From NCBI GenBank assembly GCA_963781805.1, contig CAWAHF010000004.1:3348001-3412000 (forward strand): DNA of 64,000 nt. Direction: 5' to 3'. The notes beneath the pieces were generated by a model. The model was given only the letters and a program-made list of their open reading frames with translations, made no database searches and had not been told where the DNA came from. Positions 19,026 through 27,931 of this stretch are shown here, in pieces. Each line of letters begins with the position of its first letter. Within the stretch, counting starts at the first letter, position 1. The position numbers were made by a program, and so were the translations under genes. This DNA is from JAFGPL01 sp963781805. Its GTDB lineage: Bacteria > Bacteroidota > Bacteroidia > Bacteroidales > UBA10428.

Positions 19026-19853
19026 ATGATCAAACATATACTATTTCTTGTACTGTTGGTTTTATCAGTTTTGGTTGACGGTCAGTCTTTACAGGACTCA
19101 ACGAATTGTAATTACAGTCTTTTTCATTCATGCCCTAAAGCGCAAATGAGAAGATTTGAAACGGATCGCCCCGATGCAACAGAAAGTGCTTATACAGTGG
19201 ATGCGGGACATTTCCAGTTTGAGACAGATCTGTTTAAAACAGATCGTTCAACCTTTGACAGCACAAAAACTATAGAAAATTCTTTTAACGTTTTTAACCT
19301 CAAAGCTGGTCTCACCAACACGTTGGACATCCAATTTATTGCAGAGTCATTTGTCGATACAAGGTTTATAAACGGAAGTTCCCAGGAATCAAGAACATCT
19401 TTCAACACAATTACAATAAGGGCAAAACAAAACATCTGGGGTAACGATTAAGGTAAAACATCCTTGGCAATTCTTCCCTTTGTAAATATTCCTTCAAGCT
19501 CCGATGCGAAAATTACAGGGGGTTTGGTTTTACCTGTTTCTATATCTCTGCCAAACGATTGGGGTTTTGGCACTCAGATTGAGATGGATCTTGAAGAAAA
19601 TCAGACAGGCAGTGGATATCATATTAACCCTCTTATCTCTGCCACATTTGCCCACCAATTAATAACTAATATTAATTTTTTTGCTGAAGGTTTACTAACA
19701 CAAGAAAGTGAATTAAAAAGTTATGAATACTTTATAAATACAGGATTAGTTTATGATTGGAAGGAAAATCTAAAATTGGATACAGGATTTTATTATGGAC
19801 TAAAAAATATTTCATCAAAAATATATTTTATCGGTTTATCCTTTCGATATTGA
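19026..19853 (+). pseudogene. Outer-membrane transporter-like protein (MetA-pathway phenol degradation family), interrupted by an in-frame stop
   Basis: Signal peptide (MIKHILFLVLLVLSVLVDG) then RFETDRPDATESAYTVDAGHFQFETDLF, a start typical of the outer-membrane barrel family annotated as transporter / MetA-pathway phenol degradation. Reading stops at TAA (19449-19451) after NIWGND. The same frame continues immediately with GKTSLAILPFVNIPSS and runs as a coherent amphipathic barrel to a C-terminal aromatic residue (LSFRY). A single substitution, for example GAA to TAA, would explain it, so this is a one-base nonsense mutation rather than two genes. A sequencing error is the main alternative. 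It follows the Nramp-UspA gene by 7 bases and may have been its outer-membrane partner. Confidence 0.75.
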
Positions 19854-19940
19854 ATAAGATAAATTTTGAACACAAATCGATACCTTTATTATCAGGTAAT
19901 AGGTAATGCAAATTAAGGGTTAAAACTTATTAAAATATAT

Positions 19941-20219
19941 AATTACTGAAGTTTCGCACTTGATATATAACTTTATATTTTTCTGATAATAAGTAAATTA
20001 AAAATATTTTCTCTGTGTTTCTCTGTGTAAAACTCTGTGAATTCTGTGGTAAAAAAATAGAACCACTGAGAATTCACAGAGAAAAACTGAGTTACACAGA
20101 GAGAAATATAAAAAGATGGAATTATCAATAATCACATTATTAGTAAAATATATATCTTATAAAATTTGTAACTCTTTTATTATTAATTTTTTAATATCAA
20201 GTGCGAAACTTCAGTAATT
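19941..20219. repeat. Nested palindromic MITE-like element, 279 bp
   Basis: Perfect 26-bp inverted arms at 19941-19966 and 20194-20219 (core GAAGTTTCGCACTTGATAT) enclose an AT-rich interior with a second imperfect inverted repeat at 20004-20050 and 20062-20109, made of TTCTCTGTGT / ACACAGAG-like words. AATT at both outer edges could be a 4-bp target duplication or part of the arms. There is no coding capacity. It lies between two plus-strand genes and would form a long cruciform or RNA hairpin. Confidence 0.75.
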
Positions 20220-20240
20220 AGTAATCAGTATTTTGCAAAC

Positions 20241-20360
20241 CTGCCTTAGTGATACTTAGTGACTTTGTGCTCCCGCCTGCCAAAGCAATGCGTCGGGCAT
20301 GTTTGTGGCTATCTTCCTTTTGCCACTAGACACTAAAATACAAAGATTCACAAAGATAAA
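20241..20360. repeat. Imperfect inverted repeat of CTTAGTG/CTTTGTG words
   Basis: CTTAGTGATACTTAGTGAC and CTTTGTG on the left are mirrored on the right by GCCACTAGACACTAAAAT and CACAAAG. A GC-rich core (CCCGCCTGCC ... GTCGGGC) at 20272-20299 stands out from the AT-rich surroundings. It looks like a degraded member of a dispersed extragenic palindrome family. The remaining part of 20361-20567 shows no gene. Confidence 0.45.
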
Positions 20361-20567
20361 GTCCATAATGTTTGATTTCGACCCTTAATTCGCATAAGTA
20401 ATAAATATATGCTAATCATTAATTTCTTTTTTTTTATTCGATTTCTGAATATTCTTTAATATTTTGCTGGTAATCAAACAGTATACCCGACTTTAATGTG
20501 AATAACTTTTCGGAATTTTAGGATAAAATTTGTAACTTTAATCCTGTTTATTTAAAAACCCCTAATC

Positions 20568-23500
20568 ATGAAAAAATCAATCATTATTTTTTCACTGGCT
20601 TTTATGCTGGTTACGTTAGATTTAAGCGCTCAGCTTGAAATTCATAATTACAACAAACAAACCTCGTTCAAAGGGGAATATATTAAAAAAATAATCAAGG
20701 ATTCTGATGGAAATTTATGGTTTGGGGACATCACAGGAAACGGTATTATGAAGTTTGACGGTGATGTCTGGACCAATTATGCATCAGTCAGTGAACTCCC
20801 CGGTATCGTTACAGCTCTGGCTGAAGACCATCAGGGCAATCTTTGGATTGGAGGGCTGGAGGGGGCTTACCGATTTGACGGGATATCTGCAGTCACAAAA
20901 TTTGATACCCTCGATGGTTTGCCGGAAAATCATATCCAGGATATCCTGGTTGATCATAATGGTGATATCTGGTTTGGGACATTTTCAGGCCTGACCAAGT
21001 ATAATGGTACTACATGGGTTACATACACTACTTCAGATGGCCTGGTTAGCAATTATGTAATTTCACTGTTCGAAGACAATATGAACAGATTGTGGATTGG
21101 GACATATGAAGGAGTCAGCAAAATTCAGGGAACATTTATAAATTATACCACACTTAGCGGACTGCCTGATGATGTGGTACATTCCATTACCCAAAGTCAT
21201 GATGGTAAAATATGGTTTGGTACCGCAAACGGTGCAGCTAGTTACAATGATACTGTATTCACAGTATATACCACAACAGACGGCCTGTCAAACAATAATA
21301 TTTCAGACATATTGGAAGACACTAAGGGGAACCTGTGGTTTACCTCCTATACCCCAAATGGCGGTATAACAAAATACGACGGACTAACCTGGCCCACATA
21401 TACTTCCCTTCATGGTCTGGTAAGCAATTATACAGAGTGTGTCGAAGAAGACAATAAGGGCAATATCTGGATTGGAACCGGGAACGGAATAAGTAAACTT
21501 CAGCCGGAATCCTGGAAATATATTACAATACTCGATGGCCTACCTAACATGAAGGTATTTGATATTTTAGGAGATAACTTGGGAAGAAAATGGTTTGCTA
21601 CTTATGGCGGACTAAGTAAAATGAATGGTACAATTTCAAATTATACCTCCCTGACTGGATTACCGGATAATCGTTGCTATGCCGTTAAACAGGATCTTCA
21701 AGGGAACATTTGGCTTGGGACACTATCCGGCGCGGTAAAGATTTTAGAGGATACTCTCTATGTTTACAATACAGATAGTGGCCTGATAAATAATAACGTT
21801 TACGATATTGTGCCCTCATCCGATGCACTCTGGTTTATTACCCAGGGAGGAGTAAGCAAATGGTCGGGAAATCAATGGACAAATTATACTACCTCTGACG
21901 GATTGGGTTCCAATAATGATTTTTGTGGTCTATTAGATAAAACAGGTAAACTCTGGGTCGGATCACTTGATAATGGCATTAGCAGGTTTGACGGCACGTT
22001 GTGGGTACAATACAATACAGGAAATGGTTTTTTAAATGATATGGTATGGGATATTTTTGAAGATGCTGACGGAAATATCTGGTGTGGAACGGCTGGCGGT
22101 GTAACCAAATACAATGGTTCAACATGGGAAAATCTGTCCAAAGCTGACGGACTACCAACAAATACCGTAATGTCTATAGCCCAGGATGATTATGGCAATA
22201 TGTGGTTCGGATCGGATAGTAGCCAGATAGCTATTTATAATGGCGCATCTTTTACCATTTATTCAGCTGGTACAATTTTACCAGACATACGAACGTGGGA
22301 TATTACACAAATAAATGATACCATGTATGCCGGCGGTGATATGGGTATTGTAAGTTACAGTTATAAAACTGCCTGGACGAACTATACAAAAAGCAGCATG
22401 TCAAGCGATACCATACAAACTGCTTTCGTAGATAAAGATGATAATCTGTGGCTGGGAACCTGGGGCAGAGGGGTAACTAAATATAATGGTGAAAACTGGA
22501 GTAACCTTGACCAATCCGGTGGGCTGGCAGGCAATTATGTTTATGATATAACACAGGATCCTGAAGGTAATATCTGGGTAGCATCTTCTTCGGGTGGTAT
22601 TACAAAAGTCACAAAATCAAGTATAACCGCTCTCACAAGTCTGGATGGACTTACGGGATCAGGCTGGTATTCACTTGCTGTAGATAAGGATTCGAATATG
22701 TGGATTGGCTCAAATGCGGGATTAATTAAATATGACGGTGCTACCTTTAGCACTTTTACAACAACTGATGGGTTACCCGGTAATCAGGTCACAGCTGTGC
22801 TAACTGTAAAAAACGGAGATTTATGGATTGGAACCCTGTCTGGAAATGGAGCTGCAAAATATAGCAATAATACATGGGAAATATTTGGAACCTCTGCAGG
22901 ATTAGTCAATAACAACGTAAACAAAATTATTGAAGATTCTAAAGGTCATTTTTGGTTTGCTACCTATGGCGGAGTATCCAAATTTGACGGTTCCAATTGG
23001 ACAAATTATCCTTCAAACATATATTTCGGCAATGCCGCAGTCAGATCACTGCTCGAAGATAAAATGGGAAATATCTGGGCCAGTACCTGGGGAAAGGGAG
23101 CATATGTATTTAACGGACGCCATTGGAATGAGCTTCAACAATCGGATGGTCTGGCCAGCAATGATATCTGGGATGCTGCTATGCAACAAAATGGTAAAGT
23201 ATGGCTTGCAACATATGGTTCCGGAATATCATCGGTTTTCAGAGAAGCATTTATGATTGACAGTATATCATATTTGTCAAACATCTGCCATAACGATTCA
23301 ACCGGAAAAATTCAAATCTATGCGACCCCCCCCGATAAGGTAAAATATACGATTGATTTGATAACAAATTCTACGTCCGGAATATTTGATAATTTGGTTC
23401 CGGGAACTTATATGCCTGCGGTTACAAATGATTTTGATACCCTATTTGCATCTACCATTTTACTCGAAAACCCTGAAGCATTATTAGTAAATCTTGGTCA

Positions 23501-24182
23501 TGATACAACCATTTGTGAGGGAAATTCAATTACACTTTCTGCTCCTTTCTCCTGGTGGTATGAATGGAGCAATGGCACTTCGGGAGATCGCCAAATAATC
23601 GTTTCAGAAGCTGGAAATTATAGTGTAACAGTTTCAAACCAGGCAGGTTGTTCAAATTCCGACACCATTCAAGTGAATGTTCAGGAGCTTCCGATAGTAA
23701 ATCTGGGAGAGGATCAATCTCTTGGAAATTCACAAAATCTGACATTGGATGCCGGAAACGGATTTGCTTCTTACTTGTGGAGTACAGGAGCATCAAATCA
23801 AACATTAAATATTGCCGGAAACAATATTCTAAAAGACACCCTTTTCTGGGTAAAAGTAACCGATGCAGTTGGATGTTTAGGTGGAGATACCATTCAGATA
23901 TTTGATATAATTGAAGATGCCATCCAGGATATTGCTTCTGACAAAGCAATGATTGTCTATCCAAATCCTGCATATGGTAAACTAATGATTAAATGCGAAG
24001 AAGGTCAAAAGTTGAATCAAATTATGCTGTTCGACGACTTGGGAAAATTGATTAAACTAATAGATGTCTCTGATTTTCAGAATAATTATGTGCTTGATAT
24101 CTCTGAATTACCACATGGAAAATATCTTTTGACAGTTAACTCTTCCGGTAAAAATTATACGAAATTATTAATCAAAAAATAG
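20568..24182 (+). CDS. Secreted two-component-regulator-type propeller protein with PKD-like and T9SS sorting domains
   Basis: 1204 residues with a signal peptide ending LSAQ. Residues about 25-890 are a run of Reg_prop-type repeats (pattern D..GN.W.GT..G...Y.G..W..Y....GL..N.V). I count about 21 W.G blade motifs, enough for three seven-bladed propellers. After these come a short beta-rich domain, two PKD/Ig-like modules (VNLGHDTTICEGNSITLSAP; VNLGEDQSLGNSQNLTLDAG) and a T9SS sorting domain (IVYPNPAYGKLMIKC). Reg_prop repeats usually form the periplasmic sensor of hybrid two-component systems, but there is no membrane helix, kinase or DNA-binding domain, so this is a free extracellular or surface protein, perhaps glycan-binding. 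A terminator follows. Confidence 0.88.
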   Translation: MKKSIIIFSLAFMLVTLDLSAQLEIHNYNKQTSFKGEYIKKIIKDSDGNLWFGDITGNGIMKFDGDVWTNYASVSELPGIVTALAEDHQGNLWIGGLEGAYRFDGISAVTKFDTLDGLPENHIQDILVDHNGDIWFGTFSGLTKYNGTTWVTYTTSDGLVSNYVISLFEDNMNRLWIGTYEGVSKIQGTFINYTTLSGLPDDVVHSITQSHDGKIWFGTANGAASYNDTVFTVYTTTDGLSNNNISDILEDTKGNLWFTSYTPNGGITKYDGLTWPTYTSLHGLVSNYTECVEEDNKGNIWIGTGNGISKLQPESWKYITILDGLPNMKVFDILGDNLGRKWFATYGGLSKMNGTISNYTSLTGLPDNRCYAVKQDLQGNIWLGTLSGAVKILEDTLYVYNTDSGLINNNVYDIVPSSDALWFITQGGVSKWSGNQWTNYTTSDGLGSNNDFCGLLDKTGKLWVGSLDNGISRFDGTLWVQYNTGNGFLNDMVWDIFEDADGNIWCGTAGGVTKYNGSTWENLSKADGLPTNTVMSIAQDDYGNMWFGSDSSQIAIYNGASFTIYSAGTILPDIRTWDITQINDTMYAGGDMGIVSYSYKTAWTNYTKSSMSSDTIQTAFVDKDDNLWLGTWGRGVTKYNGENWSNLDQSGGLAGNYVYDITQDPEGNIWVASSSGGITKVTKSSITALTSLDGLTGSGWYSLAVDKDSNMWIGSNAGLIKYDGATFSTFTTTDGLPGNQVTAVLTVKNGDLWIGTLSGNGAAKYSNNTWEIFGTSAGLVNNNVNKIIEDSKGHFWFATYGGVSKFDGSNWTNYPSNIYFGNAAVRSLLEDKMGNIWASTWGKGAYVFNGRHWNELQQSDGLASNDIWDAAMQQNGKVWLATYGSGISSVFREAFMIDSISYLSNICHNDSTGKIQIYATPPDKVKYTIDLITNSTSGIFDNLVPGTYMPAVTNDFDTLFASTILLENPEALLVNLGHDTTICEGNSITLSAPFSWWYEWSNGTSGDRQIIVSEAGNYSVTVSNQAGCSNSDTIQVNVQELPIVNLGEDQSLGNSQNLTLDAGNGFASYLWSTGASNQTLNIAGNNILKDTLFWVKVTDAVGCLGGDTIQIFDIIEDAIQDIASDKAMIVYPNPAYGKLMIKCEEGQKLNQIMLFDDLGKLIKLIDVSDFQNNYVLDISELPHGKYLLTVNSSGKNYTKLLIKK

Positions 24183-24200
24183 ATAACTATCTTCTCTCAT

Positions 24201-24236
24201 AACCTGCCTGTAATTTGATTTGGGCAGGTTTTTTTA
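24201..24236 (+). terminator. Terminator of the propeller gene
   Basis: AACCTGCC (24201-24208) pairs with GGCAGGTT (24223-24230), followed by seven T residues. Confidence 0.9.
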
Positions 24237-24296
24237 TGCTTTTTGAAAAGCCAGGATTTTCAATTACATTTGCGGTTTATAAATAAAAAGTTACGG

Positions 24297-24404
24297 GTTC
24301 GGAGTTCCGGGTTCAGAGTTAAGACGCAAAACCCGAAACTTGAAACTTGAAACTTGAAACTTGGAACTTGAAACTTGAAACTTGAAACTTGAAACTTGGA
24401 ACTC
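24297..24404. repeat. Inverted repeat plus ten-unit 7-bp tandem repeat ahead of the glycyl-tRNA synthetase
   Basis: Ten head-to-tail copies of a 7-mer occupy 24335-24404: GAAACTT in eight, with the variant GGAACTT/C at units 5 and 10, which suggests duplication of a five-unit block. The array ends 7 bases before the ATG. Just upstream GTTCGGAGTTCCGGGTT (24297-24313) is imperfectly complementary to AACCCGAAACTTGAAAC (24330-24346). Copy-number change would alter the untranslated leader rather than the reading frame. Confidence 0.85.
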
Positions 24405-24411
24405 AACAACT

Positions 24412-25962
24412 ATGGCAAACGAAGACCTTTTTAAGAAAATAATTGCGCACTGCAAAGAGTATGGTTTTATTTTTCCGTCCAGTGAACTTTATGACGGTTT
24501 GGGGGCTGTTTATGACTATGGTCAGAATGGTGTCGAGCTGAAAAACAATATCAAACAATACTGGTGGAAAGCCATGGTACAAATGAATGAAAATATTGTG
24601 GGGCTGGATGCCGCAATTTTTATGCACCCAAAAATCTGGGAAGCGTCGGGTCATGTCGCAGCATTTCACGACCCTCTGATTGACAATAAAGATTCAAAAA
24701 AAAGATACAGGGCAGATCAGCTCATCGAAGAACAACTTCAGAAAATTGAAGAAAAAATAGAAAAAGAGGTTGAAAAAGCAAAAGCCCGTTTTGGTGAAAG
24801 TTTTGATGAAAAACTTTTCAGAGAAACCAATCCCCGTGTAGTTGAAAATTTAGGTAAGAATAATGATCTTAAAAACAGGTATGTAAAAGCCTTGGAAAAT
24901 GATGATCTCAAAGAAATCAGGCAGATAATCATTGATAATAATATCGTTTGCCCGGTTTCGGGAACTGCCAACTGGACAGAAGTGAGGCAATTCAATCTGA
25001 TGTTCAGTACACAACTTGGCTCAATTAGCGAAGAAGCAAATACCATTTATCTTCGACCGGAGACGGCACAAGGGATATTTGTAAATTTCTTAAATGTGCA
25101 AAAAACAGGCAGGATGAAAATACCTTTTGGGATAGCCCAGATAGGGAAAGCATTTCGGAATGAAATCGTTGCCCGCCAATGGATTATGCGCATGCGGGAA
25201 TTTGAACAGATGGAAATGCAGTTTTTCATCCGTCCCGGAACCGAAATGGAATGGTATGAATACTGGAAGGAAAAACGAATCAAATGGCACAAAGCGCTGG
25301 GCATGGGTGATGAAAATTACAGATTCCATGATCATGACAAGCTGGCCCACTATGCAAATGCTGCAGCTGATATTGAGTTCAAATTCCCAATTGGTTTTAA
25401 GGAAGTAGAGGGTATCCATTCAAGAACAAATTTTGATTTGGGCAACCATGAGAAATTTTCCGGTAAAAAAATACAGTATTTTGATCCCGATACCAACGAA
25501 GGTTATACCCCATACGTTATCGAAACTTCTATTGGAGTAGACAGAATGTTTTTTACGATCATAGCCAATGCCTACACAGAGGAAAAAGTTGAACGTGAAG
25601 GAAGCGTGAAAGAAGATCGTGTTGTACTTAAGCTACCCCCTGCTTTAGCCCCAATAAAACTTGCCATATTACCACTGACAAAAAAAGACGGCCTTCCTGA
25701 AAAAGCCCGCGAAATAATGTCCAGGTTAAAGTTTGATTTTAATTGCCAGTATGAGGAAAAAGATTCCATTGGCCGCAGATACCGCAGGCAGGATGCTATC
25801 GGTACACCTTTCTGTATAACCATTGACCATCAATCACTTGAGGACAATACAGTTACCATTCGTTATAGGGATTCTATGGAGCAGGAAAGAGTGCTAATTG
25901 AAAGATTGCCCCAAATTATGGATGAAAAAGTAAGCATGAGGAGATTGCTGGAAATGCTGTAA
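24412..25962 (+). CDS. glyS: Glycine--tRNA ligase (single-chain alpha2 type)
   Basis: Class II aminoacyl-tRNA synthetase charging tRNA-Gly. The 516-residue product starts MANEDLFKKIIAHCKEYGF at the ATG 24412; earlier TTG codons in frame fall inside the tandem repeat. Recognisable parts are SSELYDGLGAVYDYG (motif 1 region), LRPETAQGIFVNF, PFGIAQIGKAFRNEI (motif 2), EFEQMEMQFF, DLGNHEKFSG, ETSIGVDRMFF (motif 3), and an anticodon-binding domain from about 415 (PIKLAILPLTKKDGLPE). The alpha2 form, shared with archaea and eukaryotes, is usual in Bacteroidetes, unlike the alpha2beta2 GlyQ/GlyS of Escherichia coli. Confidence 0.95.
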   Translation: MANEDLFKKIIAHCKEYGFIFPSSELYDGLGAVYDYGQNGVELKNNIKQYWWKAMVQMNENIVGLDAAIFMHPKIWEASGHVAAFHDPLIDNKDSKKRYRADQLIEEQLQKIEEKIEKEVEKAKARFGESFDEKLFRETNPRVVENLGKNNDLKNRYVKALENDDLKEIRQIIIDNNIVCPVSGTANWTEVRQFNLMFSTQLGSISEEANTIYLRPETAQGIFVNFLNVQKTGRMKIPFGIAQIGKAFRNEIVARQWIMRMREFEQMEMQFFIRPGTEMEWYEYWKEKRIKWHKALGMGDENYRFHDHDKLAHYANAAADIEFKFPIGFKEVEGIHSRTNFDLGNHEKFSGKKIQYFDPDTNEGYTPYVIETSIGVDRMFFTIIANAYTEEKVEREGSVKEDRVVLKLPPALAPIKLAILPLTKKDGLPEKAREIMSRLKFDFNCQYEEKDSIGRRYRRQDAIGTPFCITIDHQSLEDNTVTIRYRDSMEQERVLIERLPQIMDEKVSMRRLLEML

Positions 25963-26109
25963 CAGACTAATTGCATTAAAATAAATTATCAATAAGTTTA
26001 TCCCTGTTTTTTTATCTTTTGTGGAATTATTGATAAGGTTTATATATTATTTCTTAATAATTCCGTCTAAATGATTAAATTCGAACCACATCATAAAACA
26101 TTCAAAACT

Positions 26110-27660
26110 ATGAATCGTATATTTTTTGTTCTATTATGCCTGATGATATTCATCCCTGCTCAATCACAAGTAGATACCATTGCAGATAATATATATGAAA
26201 AAGACGGGAAATTGGGCATCGGTATAGATACACCTCAATCTCCACTTGAAGTTAATGGAATAATACATTCTATAAATGAGGGATTTAAATTTCCTGATGG
26301 ATTTGTCCAAACTACAGCACTAGTTTCAAGCTCACTTTGGGGTGAAAACCCTAAAGGAATCTTTTTTAAGAATGGTTCTGTTGCTTTAACTGAAAAAAAC
26401 AGTACTCCTCTTTTCTATGGCCAATTGTCTGTATTTGGCAAAGACAGTATAGGTGGTAATATTCCTGTATGGCTAATTTCTGATTTTGATTCAGCAAAAT
26501 TTGGTACACAGACCATTGGAAGGCTGATAAGACTTAAACAGGGAACAGGCACCCATTTAACATCATTTGACATTGGGCTGGATAAAAACCATTCTCTTTA
26601 CTTCCAAAGAGCATATAAAGAAGGACTATATTATGAACCTAATTTATTAATCCATGGTGAAACCGGCAATGTTGGAATTGGAATAACAAATCCAGCATCT
26701 AAACTGGAAGTTAATGGTATGATTCATTCTACTGACCAGGGATTTAAATTTCCTGATGGAACCATACAAATCACAGCAGCAAATTCATCTTCGTCCTATT
26801 GGAATTCTCTAAATTCTGGTGAAATTACTACGTCAAATAAAGTTGGAATTGACAGGATAGATTTTCAAAGCTATTTTCTTTATACCAAATTATGGGTACA
26901 CAATGGTTGGTTACAGGTAAGTGATAGTACTGATCATGATGCAGGTCTTGTAATTTGCCACCTTAAAAAATCAGGTTATGGATTTGCCAGGTCACTGCAC
27001 CAGGTATATAGTGGTGTTGATGGAGATCCATATACAGAATTCAGAGTTAGAAATAATAATGATGAAATAACAGATCAGAGTTGGGCAATTGGGATTGATA
27101 ATTCGGATGAAAATAAATTGAAAATAACCTCAAGAACCAATAATCCTACTGGAGCTTCTCCTAGTTATGGTGATATTAAAATGGCAATTACTGCAGATGG
27201 AAACATTGGAGTAAATACCAGTGATCCTAAAGCAAAAGTTGAAATTGCAGATGGAGATATTTTTATTAGTAATATTAATCGGGGTATTATTATGAAATCC
27301 CCTGATGGCAAATGTTGGAGAGGAACCCTTGATAATTCTGGAAATCTGGTTTTTGCACTAATTGATTGTCCCGGTGAGATCAATATTAATTCCGCATCTA
27401 ATTTATTGCACGAAACTAGGACTTTAAGTATATTTCCAAATCCGATAGATAATACAGTCACTATTAACTCTCAAAAGGAAAGCCTAAAAAATGCAACTGC
27501 AATTATTTATTCAGTTGATGGTAAAATTGTAAGAAAAAATGAATTGAGCGATGATTATAACATTCTGAATGTGACAAATATTCCATCAGGATCATATATT
27601 ATAAGTGTTGTCAATAAAAAAGGAAAAGAACTTGGTCATGAAATATTAGTCAAAGAATAA
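26110..27660 (+). CDS. T9SS-exported protein with tail-fibre-like repeats
   Basis: 516 residues counted from the ATG at 26110, which gives a good signal peptide (MNRIFFVLLCLMIFIPAQSQ); an in-frame ATG at 26071 would put 13 polar residues before it. Two copies of a module reading GIGI.(T/N)P.S.LEVNG(I/M)IHS...GFKFPDG..Q.TA (about 35-80 and 195-245) resemble the collar and shaft repeats of phage tail fibres and secreted Bacteroidetes adhesins; a third, weaker copy (IGVNTSDPKAKVEI) follows near 380. The C-terminus is a T9SS sorting domain (IFPNPIDNTVTIN). Function is unknown; surface adhesion is a reasonable guess. A terminator follows 140 bases downstream. Confidence 0.75.
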   Translation: MNRIFFVLLCLMIFIPAQSQVDTIADNIYEKDGKLGIGIDTPQSPLEVNGIIHSINEGFKFPDGFVQTTALVSSSLWGENPKGIFFKNGSVALTEKNSTPLFYGQLSVFGKDSIGGNIPVWLISDFDSAKFGTQTIGRLIRLKQGTGTHLTSFDIGLDKNHSLYFQRAYKEGLYYEPNLLIHGETGNVGIGITNPASKLEVNGMIHSTDQGFKFPDGTIQITAANSSSSYWNSLNSGEITTSNKVGIDRIDFQSYFLYTKLWVHNGWLQVSDSTDHDAGLVICHLKKSGYGFARSLHQVYSGVDGDPYTEFRVRNNNDEITDQSWAIGIDNSDENKLKITSRTNNPTGASPSYGDIKMAITADGNIGVNTSDPKAKVEIADGDIFISNINRGIIMKSPDGKCWRGTLDNSGNLVFALIDCPGEININSASNLLHETRTLSIFPNPIDNTVTINSQKESLKNATAIIYSVDGKIVRKNELSDDYNILNVTNIPSGSYIISVVNKKGKELGHEILVKE

Positions 27661-27797
27661 AATTTAATTGACCCAATTAGGTATTGGTATTGCAGAATGA
27701 AGAATATTACAGACACATGAAATTTTCAGGTGGCAAATACCAAATAACTGATAAAAGACCTAAACTTATAATAGAATATTGGTATTATAAAGTAGAT

Positions 27798-27835
27798 AAA
27801 AATCCCCTCAAATTCTTAAGTGAGGGGTTTTTAAT
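27798..27835 (+). terminator. Terminator before the polysaccharide locus
   Basis: AAAAATCCCCTCA pairs with TGAGGGGTTTTT around a 10-base loop and continues into a T-rich tract. It ends the T9SS protein transcript and shows that the small frame spanning it is not a gene. Confidence 0.85.
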
Positions 27836-27931
27836 TTTACAAGGGATAGAAAACTATCTAAAAAATCATTATAGAAATAGTAGACATAAAAAAATCTTTT
27901 GCTTTATTTGCCATGCAAATACTGAATTAAA

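Noticed and set aside
19464..19853. Second half of the transporter as an independent gene
   Set aside because: It is in the same frame as the first half, starts without a signal peptide and continues the same barrel, so one interrupted gene is the better reading.
24335..24404. Tandem repeat considered as a CRISPR array
   Set aside because: Units are 7 bases with no spacers, so it is a microsatellite. No CRISPR repeat-spacer pattern or cas gene was seen anywhere in the window.
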